Assembly: GCF_947495205.1 (NCBI RefSeq)
Contig: NZ_CANLXV010000004.1
Coordinates: 1 to 64,000 of the forward strand
Origin: an uncultured Polaribacter sp.
GTDB taxonomy: Bacteria > Bacteroidota > Bacteroidia > Flavobacteriales > Flavobacteriaceae
Length of the DNA stretch: 64,000 bases
Reading direction: 5' to 3'
Positions 37,353 through 47,752 of the stretch are shown here, piece by piece. Within the stretch, counting starts at the first letter, position 1. Every line of letters begins with the position of its first letter. The notes beneath the pieces are model-generated. The model saw nothing but the letters and a program-made list of their open reading frames with translations. It did not search any database and was not told where the DNA came from. A program made the position numbers and the translations under genes.

Positions 37353-39380
37353 TTAAATTTTGCCGTAATATTTTCTAATAAACCATTCTACAGTAAAAAA
37401 TGATAAAGCTATAAAAAGTAACCATTTAAAATCTATTAGATTTTTGTCTTTAGTAACAGATTTCTGTGTGGTATAGTAGCTTTTATTTGCTAATAAATCT
37501 TTAATTAATGTAGTACCTTGATCTTTATAATAGCGCTTCCCTCCTGTTTTGTCTGCCAATACTTTTAATTTCTCATCATTTGCATTTGTAAATTGCTCTT
37601 CTATAACATAATTTGTAATTTTAAAATTACCATAAGTAACTATCTTTTGACCTAAAACAGCTACTTTAAAACGATACTCTCCAGAAGGTAAATCTGCTAA
37701 ACTAGTTTGGTATGCATTATTTATTAAAGAAAATGGTCTTTTTTGTATTGCATTTGTAGCTTTATTTGTAACCGTAATTTCTAAAGAAGCTCGGGCATCA
37801 AAATTGTAATTTTTATCAGTATAAAATGCGGTTATATTTATTGCTGAATTTGCAGGATATATATTTTCGGCATTTACTTCTAATCGTTTTCGTTTCTTTT
37901 TTGAAGCAATAAATTGAATTACATTTCCAATAAATTGATCAAAATCTTGAAAACTATTATTGGTTAAAAAGCTATTGGCTCTCCACTTCCAAATACCTTC
38001 TCCAAACAAAACCCCTATTTTTTGATTGTTTTTTTCTAAAACAGACAGCAATGGTTGTGTAGTTTGTAAACCATTAATATTTTGATACAATACATCTTGA
38101 TGATCTTTTGTGAAATTAAGTTGACCAAATTTATCTTTTAAAGGCACAAACTGATTAAAACCGATATCTTTCTGTAAAAAAGTTAAAAAATTATTGTTAT
38201 AAATAGCACTATAATTTTCTGTTTGATTGATAGCATTTTTAGCAAAACCTAATTGTTTTTTATTGATGAAAATCCAATCTGTAGTTGCTCCTGTAACCAA
38301 TAGAAAATTTGATTGATCCGTTTCAATATCAGAAAAAACTTTAGCAAACTTCTTGTTGGGTTGATATAAAATAACCATCTGATAATCCTCTAATTCTCCT
38401 GTAAATTTATCAATATTAAAAACAGTTACCGTGCGTTGTTTATTGCTTTCTATTGCTTTTTTAAATGCGCCTAAATCGGGATGTAATACATCTGTTAAAA
38501 TTAGAATTTTACTTTGTTCGTCTATAACTTCAACAGAAAAGTTTTTCTTATTATTTCTTATATTTTTTTCATCTTTAATATTTTGAAGAGCTGCTGTATA
38601 ATAATTTAAACCTTCTTTAGTTGATGTTAAATTGGTGGTAATAATTTTAGATTTTTCTTCTTTAGAGAACTGAATTTTTTTAGAGAAAACAGTTTTTCCT
38701 GAAGAAAAAATAGAAAATCTTGTATTTATAGTTTCTGTGCCAACGTAATTTAATAGCACCTCTACAGGAAATTTATTTTTTATATAACTGTATTTGTTGG
38801 CGTTTACTCTAGTTACACTTAAATCTTTATAAATTGTAGTGTCTCCAAAAACTACAGGGTAAACTTTCTGGCTACTGTTGCTATATTCATAATCGTTACC
38901 AATAGTTTGGTTGCCATCTGTAAGCAATACAATGGCAGTATTCTTTTTATTATTAAGTTTATTTATTTGTGCAATTCCATTAAAAATATTTGTTTCATTA
39001 CCATTAAACTTTAGCGTATCTGTTACTTTAACATTGGTATCAAAAACAAAAGTTTCTATATGAAATTTTTCTTGCAAATCTTTATTATTGGCAACAGTTT
39101 CTTTAAAAGCGATAACTTTTTTGGTTTCTTTAAAAAAATCAATCGATTTAGAATGGTCTATTAATAAAGATAAAACAGGCTTTGTATTTTCTAACTGAAC
39201 ACTTTTAATCTTAGGATTTATTAGTAATAACAGCAATAAAAAAAGCGCTAAAGTTTTTAAGAAAAAAAGTAGTATTGTAATTTTTGCTTTGCTTTTAGCT
39301 TTATAAAAATATTGAAAATATGCAACGGCAACACTTATAAGGAGTGCTAATATTATATATAAAATTGTAGTTGTTTGCAA
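37353..39380 (-). CDS. VWA-domain membrane protein
   Basis: A 675-residue protein with two N-terminal membrane segments (about 4-23 and 33-60), a von Willebrand A-like region (about 68-215, with LSLLIDHSKS as a partial MIDAS and LLTDGNQTIG), a large periplasmic part, and a C-terminal membrane segment (about 648-665). The canonical DxSxS metal site is DHSKS. Related proteins in Flavobacteriia have no defined role; some resemble BatA-type stress proteins. Confidence 0.82.
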   Translation of the reverse strand: MQTTTILYIILALLISVAVAYFQYFYKAKSKAKITILLFFLKTLALFLLLLLLINPKIKSVQLENTKPVLSLLIDHSKSIDFFKETKKVIAFKETVANNKDLQEKFHIETFVFDTNVKVTDTLKFNGNETNIFNGIAQINKLNNKKNTAIVLLTDGNQTIGNDYEYSNSSQKVYPVVFGDTTIYKDLSVTRVNANKYSYIKNKFPVEVLLNYVGTETINTRFSIFSSGKTVFSKKIQFSKEEKSKIITTNLTSTKEGLNYYTAALQNIKDEKNIRNNKKNFSVEVIDEQSKILILTDVLHPDLGAFKKAIESNKQRTVTVFNIDKFTGELEDYQMVILYQPNKKFAKVFSDIETDQSNFLLVTGATTDWIFINKKQLGFAKNAINQTENYSAIYNNNFLTFLQKDIGFNQFVPLKDKFGQLNFTKDHQDVLYQNINGLQTTQPLLSVLEKNNQKIGVLFGEGIWKWRANSFLTNNSFQDFDQFIGNVIQFIASKKKRKRLEVNAENIYPANSAINITAFYTDKNYNFDARASLEITVTNKATNAIQKRPFSLINNAYQTSLADLPSGEYRFKVAVLGQKIVTYGNFKITNYVIEEQFTNANDEKLKVLADKTGGKRYYKDQGTTLIKDLLANKSYYTTQKSVTKDKNLIDFKWLLFIALSFFTVEWFIRKYYGKI

Positions 39381-39425
39381 TGTTTTTATTTTTGTGAAAG
39401 ATATAAATAAGATTTTTAAAAAAGA

Positions 39426-39455
39426 AAACCTGTAACGTTAAATTGTTACAGGTTT
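39426..39455 (-). terminator. Terminator after fabG
   Basis: AAACCTGTAAC (39426-39436) and GTTACAGGTTT (39445-39455) pair over 11 bases. The A run to the left is a T run on the minus strand, 55 bases past the fabG stop. Confidence 0.85.
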
Positions 39456-39509
39456 AGATTTATTTTGATTAGATTCTAAAACTAGTTCAGCATAAATTCA
39501 AGTAAATTT

Positions 39510-40256
39510 TTAAGTTAACATACCACCATCTACAGACAAAGTTTGCCCTGTGATATATGTACTCATGTCAGAAGCTAAAAAGACACATGCATTGGCAATA
39601 TCTAAAGGTTGTCCTCCTCTTTTTAAAGGTATACCATCTCTCCAAGATTGCACCGTTTTTTCATCTAATTTGTCTGTCATTTCTGTTTCTATAAATCCAG
39701 GAGCAATTACATTACTTCTTACATTTCTAGAACCTAACTCTAAGGCTACAGATTTAGAAAAACCAACAATACCTGCTTTAGAGGCAGCATAATTTGCTTG
39801 TCCTGCATTACCTTTTAACCCAACTACTGAACTCATGTTTATAATAGAACCACTTCTTTGTTTCATCATTGGTCTTATAACTGCTTTTGTTAAATTAAAA
39901 ACAGATTTTAAGTTTACTTCAATTACTTTATCAAAATCTGCTTCAGAAATACGCATTAACAAATTATCTTTTGTAATACCTGCATTATTTACCAAAATAT
40001 CTATTGCACCAAATTCTTTATGAACCGTTTTTGCCAATTCTTGAGCAGCATCAAAATCTGCCGCGTTAGATTGGTAACCAATAGCATTAACACCATATGT
40101 TTTTAACTCTTCTTCTAATGCTTTTGCTGCCTCTACAGAAGAACTATATGTAAATGCTACATTTGCGCCTTGTTTTGCAAATTCTACAGCTATACTTCTA
40201 CCAATTCCTCTGGTTGCACCAGTAACAATTGCCGATTTATTATCTAATAATTTCAT
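39510..40256 (-). CDS. fabG: 3-oxoacyl-ACP reductase
   Basis: A 248-residue short-chain dehydrogenase that reduces 3-oxoacyl-ACP with NADPH in fatty acid elongation. The cofactor motif is TGATRGIG (12-19); the catalytic set is in S142/S143, Y156 and K160 (YAASK). NNAGI and the PGFIETEM block are present. Length is standard. It is separated from sucD by a terminator, so it has its own transcript. Confidence 0.95.
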   Translation of the reverse strand: MKLLDNKSAIVTGATRGIGRSIAVEFAKQGANVAFTYSSSVEAAKALEEELKTYGVNAIGYQSNAADFDAAQELAKTVHKEFGAIDILVNNAGITKDNLLMRISEADFDKVIEVNLKSVFNLTKAVIRPMMKQRSGSIINMSSVVGLKGNAGQANYAASKAGIVGFSKSVALELGSRNVRSNVIAPGFIETEMTDKLDEKTVQSWRDGIPLKRGGQPLDIANACVFLASDMSTYITGQTLSVDGGMLT

Positions 40257-40293
40257 ACTTTATTCTTTAGTTGATAATTAAATATAAAAAACA

Positions 40294-40315
40294 AATTCCC
40301 GTTTTCACGGGAATT
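40294..40315 (-). terminator. Terminator after sucD
   Basis: AATTCCCGT (40294-40302) and ACGGGAATT (40307-40315) form a 9-bp stem with loop TTTC. The adjacent A-rich stretch becomes a T run on the minus strand. Confidence 0.8.
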
Positions 40316-40402
40316 ATATTTATTCATCATTACAAAAAACTTGAACTTTTTCTACACTTTAGGTAGAAATTGCTACAATATGATTTGTAATGACTGTATT
40401 TT

Positions 40403-41275
40403 CTATTTTAAAACGCTAGCTACCATTTCACCAATTTTAGCTGGAGAACTAACTACATGTACTCCATTTTCAGCTAAAATTTTCATTTTCGCTTGTGCAG
40501 TATCATCTGCACCACCTACAATTGCTCCTGCATGTCCCATTGTTCTACCTGCTGGTGCTGTTTGTCCTGCAATAAAACCAACAACTGGTTTTCTGTTTCC
40601 ATCTGCTTTAATCCATTGTGCGGCTTCTGCTTCTAAATTTCCACCAATTTCACCAATCATTACAATTGCTTCTGTTGCTGGATCATTCATTAACAACTCA
40701 ACTGCTTCTTTTGTAGTTGTTCCAATAATTGGATCTCCGCCAATACCAATTGCTGTAGTAATACCAAAACCTTGTTTTACAACTTGGTCTGCAGCTTCAT
40801 AAGTTAATGTTCCAGATTTAGAAACAATACCTACTTTACCAGTTTTAAAAATAAAACCTGGCATAATACCAACTTTAGCCTCGTCTGGTGTAATAACTCC
40901 TGGACAATTAGGACCTACCAATCTACAGTCTTTATTAGCTATATAAGCTTTAACCTTTACCATATCTGCTGTTGGTATACCTTCTGTAATACAAATAATT
41001 ACTTTAATTCCTGCATCTGCAGACTCCATAATTGCATCTGCAGCAAAAGCTGGTGGTACAAAAATAATTGAAGTATCTGCACCTACTTTTTCTACAGCTT
41101 CTACAACTGTATTAAAAACAGGTTTACCAAGGTGCTCTTGACCACCTTTACCAGGTGTTACACCACCAACAACATTGGTACCATAATCTATCATTTGACC
41201 TGCATGAAAAGTACCTTCACTACCTGTAAAACCTTGTACAATTATTTTTGAATTTTTATTTACTAAAACACTCAT
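40403..41275 (-). CDS. sucD: Succinyl-CoA ligase, alpha subunit
   Basis: A 290-residue TCA-cycle enzyme subunit that binds CoA and carries the phosphohistidine. The CoA-binding start ([13 protein letters not shown]) and the phosphohistidine H248 in GHAGAIVGG are visible. The beta subunit gene sucC is not nearby, which is usual in this group. Confidence 0.97.
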   Translation of the reverse strand: MSVLVNKNSKIIVQGFTGSEGTFHAGQMIDYGTNVVGGVTPGKGGQEHLGKPVFNTVVEAVEKVGADTSIIFVPPAFAADAIMESADAGIKVIICITEGIPTADMVKVKAYIANKDCRLVGPNCPGVITPDEAKVGIMPGFIFKTGKVGIVSKSGTLTYEAADQVVKQGFGITTAIGIGGDPIIGTTTKEAVELLMNDPATEAIVMIGEIGGNLEAEAAQWIKADGNRKPVVGFIAGQTAPAGRTMGHAGAIVGGADDTAQAKMKILAENGVHVVSSPAKIGEMVASVLK

Positions 41276-41418
41276 TGTTTTGCTTTTTTTTGATTCCGTT
41301 TATTTGAGAAAAGAATTTCCTAAAATAAATATTATATGGAGTTAATTTTTATCTTAGGCAAAAATAGTTTATTGTATGTTTTTAAAAAAGAAAAACATGT
41401 GGTTTCTTAGCCCAAGAA

Positions 41419-41448
41419 AACTATAAAAAAAGTTAAAATTTTATAGTT
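41419..41448 (-). terminator. Weak hairpin at the end of the lpxD-like gene
   Basis: AACTATAAAA (41419-41428) pairs with TTTTATAGTT (41439-41448), overlapping the stop codon region. There is no strong T run beyond it, so function is uncertain. Confidence 0.4.
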
Positions 41449-42370
41449 AAGCTTCTCTCTCTTTTATAATTCGTTTTATTGTTGCCAATTCTTTTAACTT
41501 TTCTCTAGATTCTGATATTGGTGTACCAAAATAACTTTTACCTCCTGAAACAGATTTAGTAACGCCTGTTTGCCCTAAAATAACAGCACCTTTACCAATT
41601 GTAATTCCACTATTTGTACCTACTTGTCCCCAAATAGTTACTTCATCTTCTATAATTACACAACCTGCAATACCTGTTTGTGAAGCAATTAAACATTTTT
41701 CACCAATAATTGTATCGTGCCCTACATGTACTTGGTTGTCTATTTTTGTTCCTTCGCCAATAGTTGTATCTCCTGTAACTCCTTTATCTATAGTACAAGA
41801 AGCTCCTAAATCTACATGATCTTTTAGTACTACTCTACCGCCTGAAATTAGTTTATCAAAACCAGTTGATCTATTTTTATAATAAAATGCATCTGCTCCT
41901 AAAACTGTATTTGCATGAATTGTAACATTATTACCAATTACTGTATGATCATAAATAGTAACATTTGGGTGAATTAAACAATCTTTACCAATGGTAACAT
42001 TGTTACCAATAAATACATTTGGTTGAACAACTGTTCCTTCGCCTATAACAGCAGATTCTGAGATTGTAGTTTTTGATGCAATAAACGGATTGAAATGTGT
42101 TGTAATTTTATTAAAATCGCGAAAAGGATCGTCTGAAATTAATAAAGCTTTACCCTCTGGACAATCAACTTTTTTATTTATTAAAATTGTTGTTGCCTTA
42201 GATTGTAAAGCTTTATCGTAATATTTTGGATGATCTACAAAGACAATATCTCCTTTTTCTACAACGTGAATTTCATTAATTCCTAAAATTTTAAAATTAG
42301 CGTTACCTATTGGTTCTGCACTAATTAAGTTTGCAATTTCTTGAAGCGTTTGACTTTTTTTAAATTTCAT
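41447..42370 (-). CDS. Second LpxD-like N-acyltransferase
   Basis: A 307-residue left-handed beta-helix acyltransferase with hexapeptide repeats (for example VIGNNVTIHANTVLGADAF). It has an N-terminal uridine-binding-like domain (about 1-95) and the domain order of LpxD, but it is 36 residues shorter than the LpxD encoded at 45232 and differs in sequence. Paired LpxD-like genes around efp occur in Flavobacteriaceae. It may acylate a different sugar nucleotide. Confidence 0.85.
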   Translation of the reverse strand: MKFKKSQTLQEIANLISAEPIGNANFKILGINEIHVVEKGDIVFVDHPKYYDKALQSKATTILINKKVDCPEGKALLISDDPFRDFNKITTHFNPFIASKTTISESAVIGEGTVVQPNVFIGNNVTIGKDCLIHPNVTIYDHTVIGNNVTIHANTVLGADAFYYKNRSTGFDKLISGGRVVLKDHVDLGASCTIDKGVTGDTTIGEGTKIDNQVHVGHDTIIGEKCLIASQTGIAGCVIIEDEVTIWGQVGTNSGITIGKGAVILGQTGVTKSVSGGKSYFGTPISESREKLKELATIKRIIKEREA

Positions 42371-42437
42371 AGTTCATCGGGCAATTTTCAGTAACCAATT
42401 TTCTTAATGATTGAATACTGATTAAAAAAACTAATGC

Positions 42438-43004
42438 TTATTCTTTAATGCGTTCTTGATATGTACCCTTTGTTGTTTCAATTTTTATTTTATCACCTTC
42501 ATTAATAAATAAAGGAACATTAACGCTAGCACCAGTTTCTACAGTAGCTGGTTTTGTTGCGTTTGTAGCCGTATTTCCTTTTACACCAGGTTCTGTATGT
42601 GTTACTTCTAAAATTACACTTGCTGGCATATCTACAGAAAGCGGCATATCATCTTCAGAATTAATAATAATAGTTACCACTTCTCCTTCTTTCATTAATT
42701 CTGGAGTATCTAAAGCGTTTTTTTGTAATTGAATCTGAGAATAATCTTGTTCATTCATAAAATGATACGTTTCTCCTTCATTATATAAATATTGAAACTT
42801 ATGTGTTTCTACACGAACATCTTCTATTTTTCTGCCTGCAGGAAAGGTGTTATCTATAATTTTTCCGTTGGTAACACTTTTTAATTTTGTTCTTACAAAA
42901 GCAGGACCTTTACCTGGTTTTACATGTAAAAATTCTACAATTTTATAAATGTCATTATTGTACTTAATACACAATCCGTTTCTTATATCTGATGTTGTTG
43001 CCAT
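42438..43004 (-). CDS. efp: Elongation factor P
   Basis: A 188-residue factor that relieves ribosome stalling at polyproline. The tip loop is VKPGKGPAF with lysine K32, the position modified in other bacteria. Three beta domains follow in normal length. No EpmA, EpmB or EarP gene is seen in the window. It lies inside the lipid A gene run. Confidence 0.97.
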   Translation of the reverse strand: MATTSDIRNGLCIKYNNDIYKIVEFLHVKPGKGPAFVRTKLKSVTNGKIIDNTFPAGRKIEDVRVETHKFQYLYNEGETYHFMNEQDYSQIQLQKNALDTPELMKEGEVVTIIINSEDDMPLSVDMPASVILEVTHTEPGVKGNTATNATKPATVETGASVNVPLFINEGDKIKIETTKGTYQERIKE

Positions 43005-43048
43005 TTCTATGTATGTTTTTAAATTTTAATTTTTGAAGTAAAGTGTTT

Positions 43049-43834
43049 TTAATTTGAATTGAAATATCCTTTCATGATTCCTCTGTGAGAATCTTTTATA
43101 AACTGAATAATTTCGTCTCTTTCTGGAGTTGCTTCTAATTCTGCTTCAATAATATCTATTGCTTGCGTATAATTGTAATTTTTTTGAAATAAAATTCTAT
43201 AAATATTCTGTATTTCTCTAATTTTATCTGTAGTATAACCGCGTCTTCTTAAACCAACCGAGTTTATTCCTACATAAGAAAGTGGCTCTCTAGCCGCTTT
43301 TACGTAAGGTGGCACATCTTTTCTTACCAAAGAACCGCCTGTTACAAAAGCATGTTTACCAACAGATGCAAATTGATGTACAGCAACCATACCTGCTAAA
43401 ACCACATTATCTCCAATAGTTACATGACCTGCTAAGGTAGAATTGTTAGAAAAAATACAGTTATTGCCCACAAAACAATCGTGTGCAACATGGCAATACG
43501 CCATAATTAAACAATTGTCTCCAATTTTAGTTTTCATTCTATCTGCAGTTCCTCTATTAATTGTAACACATTCTCTTATAGTTACATTATTACCAATTTC
43601 TACAGTAGTTTCCTCATCATTAAATTTTAAATCTTGAGGAATAGCAGAGATTACAGCTCCAGGAAAAATTCTACAATTTTCACCAATTCTAGCACCTTCC
43701 ATGATTGTTACGTTAGAACCAATCCAAGTTCCTGAACCAATAATTACGTTATTATGTATTGTTGTAAATGGCTCTATAACTACATTTCTTGCCACTTTGG
43801 CCTGTGGATGAACATATGCTAATGGTTGATTCAT
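43049..43834 (-). CDS. lpxA: UDP-N-acetylglucosamine acyltransferase
   Basis: A 261-residue LpxA, which adds the first acyl chain in lipid A synthesis. Hexapeptide repeats fill about 5-190, the catalytic histidine is in AYCHVAHDC, and the helical C-terminal domain ends GIMKGYFNSN. It follows lpxC-fabZ by 3 bases, so they are cotranscribed. Confidence 0.96.
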   Translation of the reverse strand: MNQPLAYVHPQAKVARNVVIEPFTTIHNNVIIGSGTWIGSNVTIMEGARIGENCRIFPGAVISAIPQDLKFNDEETTVEIGNNVTIRECVTINRGTADRMKTKIGDNCLIMAYCHVAHDCFVGNNCIFSNNSTLAGHVTIGDNVVLAGMVAVHQFASVGKHAFVTGGSLVRKDVPPYVKAAREPLSYVGINSVGLRRRGYTTDKIREIQNIYRILFQKNYNYTQAIDIIEAELEATPERDEIIQFIKDSHRGIMKGYFNSN

Positions 43835-43837
43835 AAT

Positions 43838-45229
43838 TTATCTCTTTTTTGCAATTTGCGCCATTAATTCTGCCTCTGCAACCAATTTTCCATTGGCATA
43901 CGCGTAAGCTTGCATATGGCAAATACCTCTTCTAATTGGTGTAATTAAATCTGCTTTAAAAATTATTGTATCTCCAGGAATTACTTTTTGTTTAAACTTA
44001 ACATTATCCATTTTCATAAAATAGGTTAAGTAATTTTCTGGATCTGGTACAGTGTTTAAAACCAAAACGCCACCACATTGTGCCATTGCTTCTACCTGTA
44101 AAACACCGGGCATTACTGGTGCTCCAGGAAAATGTCCTACAAAGAAGTTTTCATTCATGGTAACATTTTTCATACCAACCACGTGCGTGTCTGAAAGCTC
44201 TAAAATTCTATCTATCAGCAAAAATGGTGGTCTGTGAGGTAAAATATCCATTATTTGATGAATATCTAATAATGGAGGTTGATTAAGATCGTATGTGGGT
44301 ACGTTATTTCTTTTTTCTTGCTTAATAATTTTTGCTAATTTTTTAGCAAAATTTGTATTAATTAAATGGCCTGGTTTATTGGCAATAACTTTACCTTTTA
44401 TTCTTGTACCTACTAAAGCCAAATCTCCAATAACGTCTAATAATTTGTGTCTTGCAGCTTCATTAGCCCAATGCAAAGTTAAATTATCTAAAATTCCGTT
44501 AGATTTCACTTTAATATCATCTTTCTTAAAAGCCTTTTTTAATTTTTCCATTGTACTATCAGACAATTCTTTGTCTACATAAACAATAGCATTATTTAAA
44601 TCACCACCTTTAATTAAGTCATTTTCTAATAACATTTCTATTTCGTGCAAAAAACTAAACGTTCTTGCTGCCGCAATTTCTTCTTTAAAATCTGTTAAAG
44701 AATTTAATGTAGCATTTTGAGTACCTAAAATTTTGGTTCCAAAATCTACCATTGTTGTTATTTGATAATCCTCTGAAGGCATTAAAATAATTTCGCTTCC
44801 AGATTCTTCATCTTTATAAGAAATAATTTCTTTAACAACATACTCTTCTATATCTGCATTTTGCTCTTTAATACCTGCTTTTTCTAAAGCTTCAACAAAA
44901 AACTTAGAAGAACCATCCATAATAGGAGGTTCAGAAGCATCTATTTCTATTAGTAAATTATCTATATCTAAACCTACAGCTGCTGCTAAAACATGTTCTG
45001 AAGTTTGTATTTGTACGCCATTTTTTTCTAGGTTGGTACCTCTTTGGGTATTTACCACATATTCCGCTTTGGCTTCAATTATTGGTGCACCCTCTAAATC
45101 TATTCTTTTAAAGGCAAAACCGTGATTTACAGGTGCTGGCTTAATAACCATATTTACTGTATTTCCAGTATGTAAACCTACACCAGATAAATTAACTTCT
45201 TGTTGAATTGTTTTTTGTTTTTTGCTCAT
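43838..45229 (-). CDS. lpxC/fabZ: LpxC-FabZ bifunctional enzyme
   Basis: A 463-residue fusion typical of Bacteroidota. The N-terminal LpxC part (about 1-310) deacetylates UDP-3-O-acyl-GlcNAc with zinc bound by H79 (TSEHVLAA) and the later ARHKLLDVIGD site. The C-terminal FabZ part (about 320-460) dehydrates 3-hydroxyacyl-ACP with the GHFPGAPVMPGVLQVEAMAQ catalytic block. The fusion joins lipid A and fatty acid synthesis. It lies 2 bases after lpxD. Confidence 0.97.
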   Translation of the reverse strand: MSKKQKTIQQEVNLSGVGLHTGNTVNMVIKPAPVNHGFAFKRIDLEGAPIIEAKAEYVVNTQRGTNLEKNGVQIQTSEHVLAAAVGLDIDNLLIEIDASEPPIMDGSSKFFVEALEKAGIKEQNADIEEYVVKEIISYKDEESGSEIILMPSEDYQITTMVDFGTKILGTQNATLNSLTDFKEEIAAARTFSFLHEIEMLLENDLIKGGDLNNAIVYVDKELSDSTMEKLKKAFKKDDIKVKSNGILDNLTLHWANEAARHKLLDVIGDLALVGTRIKGKVIANKPGHLINTNFAKKLAKIIKQEKRNNVPTYDLNQPPLLDIHQIMDILPHRPPFLLIDRILELSDTHVVGMKNVTMNENFFVGHFPGAPVMPGVLQVEAMAQCGGVLVLNTVPDPENYLTYFMKMDNVKFKQKVIPGDTIIFKADLITPIRRGICHMQAYAYANGKLVAEAELMAQIAKKR

Positions 45230-45231
45230 TT

Positions 45232-46263
45232 TTATTTTTTTTGAGTCTTTATTTCTTTTTCTAATTCATTAAGTTTAGAAACTATTTTTGGTAAGTTTCT
45301 AAAATGAACAGAACTCTTTGAAAAATCTTGAATTTTAAAAGCAGGACTTCCATTCAAGGTTTCATTATCTTTTATATTTTTAGTAATACCTGCTTGTCCA
45401 GAAATTTTTACATTATTGCCAATTTTTAAATGACCAGCAAAACCTACTTGCCCACCAATCATACAGTTTTCACCAATTTTGGTTGAACCTGCAATACCTG
45501 TTTGAGATGCTATTACTGTATTTTTACCGATTTCTACATTATGCGCAATTTGTATTTGATTGTCTAATTTAACGCCTTTCCTGATAATTGTAGCACCTAA
45601 AGTAGCTCTATCTATGGTACAAGATGCTCCTATATCTACATTATCTTCTATAATTACATTACCTATTTGGGGTATTGCTTTAAATTCTCCTTTATCATTT
45701 GGTGCAAAACCAAAACCATCAGAACCAATTACAGCGCCAGCGTGTATTTTACAGTTTTGGCCTATTTGTGTTTCTGAGTAAATTTTTACTCCAGCAAAAA
45801 TAGTGGTATTATCTGCTATTACTGTGTTATTGCCTAGGTAACAATTAGGGTAAATTTTTACATTTTCTCCAATTGAAACATTTTCTCCAATATAAGTAAA
45901 CGCCCCAATATATTCATCTTTACCTATTTTAGCAGAATCTGAAATAAAAATAGGTAACTCTCTACCTACTTTAGTATTTTTAACCTCATTGTAAAATTCT
46001 AATAATCTAGAAAAAGCAGCATAAGCATCTGCTACTTTGATAAGTGTAGTTTCTACTTCATTTTCTGGCACAAAACTTTTATTTACAATAGCAATAGAAG
46101 CATTTGTAGTATATAAATATGAATTGTACTTGGGATTAGATAAAAAAGTAAGCGCACCTTTTTCTCCTTCTTCTATTTTAGAAAGTTTAAAAACTTCTTC
46201 ATCAGGATTTCCATAAACCTCTCCTTCTAAAATATCTGCTATTTGTTGTGCTGTAAATTTCAT
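45232..46263 (-). CDS. lpxD: UDP-3-O-acylglucosamine N-acyltransferase
   Basis: From the ATG at 46263 the protein has 343 residues and begins MKFTAQQIADILEGE, the usual LpxD start. An upstream frame to 46317 adds an unlikely hydrophobic leader. The uridine-binding N-terminal domain and a hexapeptide beta-helix with the catalytic histidine (QIAHNVEIG) are clear. It starts the lpxD-lpxC/fabZ-lpxA-efp-lpxD2 run. Confidence 0.95.
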   Translation of the reverse strand: MKFTAQQIADILEGEVYGNPDEEVFKLSKIEEGEKGALTFLSNPKYNSYLYTTNASIAIVNKSFVPENEVETTLIKVADAYAAFSRLLEFYNEVKNTKVGRELPIFISDSAKIGKDEYIGAFTYIGENVSIGENVKIYPNCYLGNNTVIADNTTIFAGVKIYSETQIGQNCKIHAGAVIGSDGFGFAPNDKGEFKAIPQIGNVIIEDNVDIGASCTIDRATLGATIIRKGVKLDNQIQIAHNVEIGKNTVIASQTGIAGSTKIGENCMIGGQVGFAGHLKIGNNVKISGQAGITKNIKDNETLNGSPAFKIQDFSKSSVHFRNLPKIVSKLNELEKEIKTQKK

Positions 46264-46269
46264 TAAGCG

Positions 46270-46277
46270 CAAAAATA
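46270..46277 (-). promoter_or_regulatory. -7 box directly upstream of lpxD
   Basis: TATTTTTG lies only six bases before the lpxD ATG, so transcription would begin at or next to the start codon. No -33 TTG at the usual spacing is seen, so confidence is low. Confidence 0.35.
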
Positions 46278-46335
46278 TAAAAATAATACGGTTTAGGCTA
46301 ATAATAACATTTTGCAATATATGCGTTGTAAAATA

Positions 46336-47559
46336 TTATTTTGGATAGCAAATAAAATGTTTTATAACTGGTTTGGTAAGCGCTTGTATATTTAATTGGT
46401 CAGATGCTTTTGCAATATCTTTTAGTTTTCCTTTTTTATTTAAAATCAAAACAGGTTTGTTAAAATTATAGGCTTGGTTTCTAATCTCTTGAGAAAACAC
46501 AAAAAAACTAGTTTTGTCTTCTGAAATGCCAAACTTTTGCGCTATTTTTTTCTTTATATTTTCTAAATATTCTGTTTGAAAAGGTGCTTTTTGAATTTCA
46601 ATTTTTAACAACTTCCTATTTACGATCATTTTAGATAAAATAGACAAAACTTTATCTTCATGATTAATCCATTCTTTTATTGCAGAAAAAATATCATAAT
46701 CATCTAATCTAGAGAACATTTCTAATGTTTCTGAAGTAAAATTTGCTGATGTAATTTTTTGATACAAAAAATAATGTAAAGCTTTACTGCAAAAAAGATT
46801 GGTACCTGTTTCTGCCAATTCTTTGGCTCTCTTTAAAACATTTACCAACATATTTTCTGCAACTAAACCTGTTTTATGCAAATACACTTGCCAATACATT
46901 AATCTTCTGGCAATTAAGAATTTTTCTACAGAATAAATACCTTTTTTCTCAATTACCAATTCATCATCTTTTACATTCATCATTGCAATTAAACGATCTG
47001 AAGATATATTGCCTTCTGTTACTCCTGTATAAAAACTATCTCTTTTTAAATAATCTAAACGATCTATATCTAATTGGCTAGAAATTAATTGATACAAAAA
47101 TTTACGTTTATTTTTTCCTTCAAAAATTTCTATGGCTAAACTTAATTTTCCATTAAATTCTTGATTTAATTTATGCATAAATTTTAAAGAAATTTCTTCA
47201 TGAGAAATACCATTTACAATACTGTGCTCTAATGCATGTGAGTACGCTCCATGCCCAATATCATGCAATAAAATAGCAATGTAAAGTGCATTTTCTTCAT
47301 CATTAGAAATTAATATTTGCTTAAAACGTAAAACTTGTATGGCTTTTTGCATTAAATGCATACAACCAATTGCATGATGAAAACGGGTGTGATTTGCACC
47401 TGGATATACCAAATTAGACAGCCCCATTTGTGTAATTCTTCGCAAACGTTGAAAATAGGGATGCTCTATAATATCAAAAAGTAAGCTGTTTGGTATTTGT
47501 ATAAAACCGTATATTGGGTCGTTTAAAATTTTTAGTTTATTGGGTGTTTGTGTGCTCAA
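46336..47559 (-). CDS. HD-domain phosphohydrolase
   Basis: A 407-residue protein of the HD superfamily related to dGTPases. The metal motif HD is in LLHDIGHGAYSHALEH (near 93-108), and an early histidine in TRFHHAIG (near 57) adds to the site. The substrate is unknown. It sits between lpxD and the divergent porX. Confidence 0.9.
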   Translation of the reverse strand: MSTQTPNKLKILNDPIYGFIQIPNSLLFDIIEHPYFQRLRRITQMGLSNLVYPGANHTRFHHAIGCMHLMQKAIQVLRFKQILISNDEENALYIAILLHDIGHGAYSHALEHSIVNGISHEEISLKFMHKLNQEFNGKLSLAIEIFEGKNKRKFLYQLISSQLDIDRLDYLKRDSFYTGVTEGNISSDRLIAMMNVKDDELVIEKKGIYSVEKFLIARRLMYWQVYLHKTGLVAENMLVNVLKRAKELAETGTNLFCSKALHYFLYQKITSANFTSETLEMFSRLDDYDIFSAIKEWINHEDKVLSILSKMIVNRKLLKIEIQKAPFQTEYLENIKKKIAQKFGISEDKTSFFVFSQEIRNQAYNFNKPVLILNKKGKLKDIAKASDQLNIQALTKPVIKHFICYPK

Positions 47560-47752
47560 AAAAATAAATTTATCAATCTAACGCAAAATACAAATTTATA
47601 TAAGCAGAAAGCTAGTTTTTAAATGGATTTTTTAATTTATAAATTCTAATTTCTTTTATAATTTTAAAATTGTGAATATTTTATCACTTTTAAAATCTAT
47701 TAAAAGAAACAAACAATTAATTTTAACGTTATAGGAAATAAATACAATAAAT

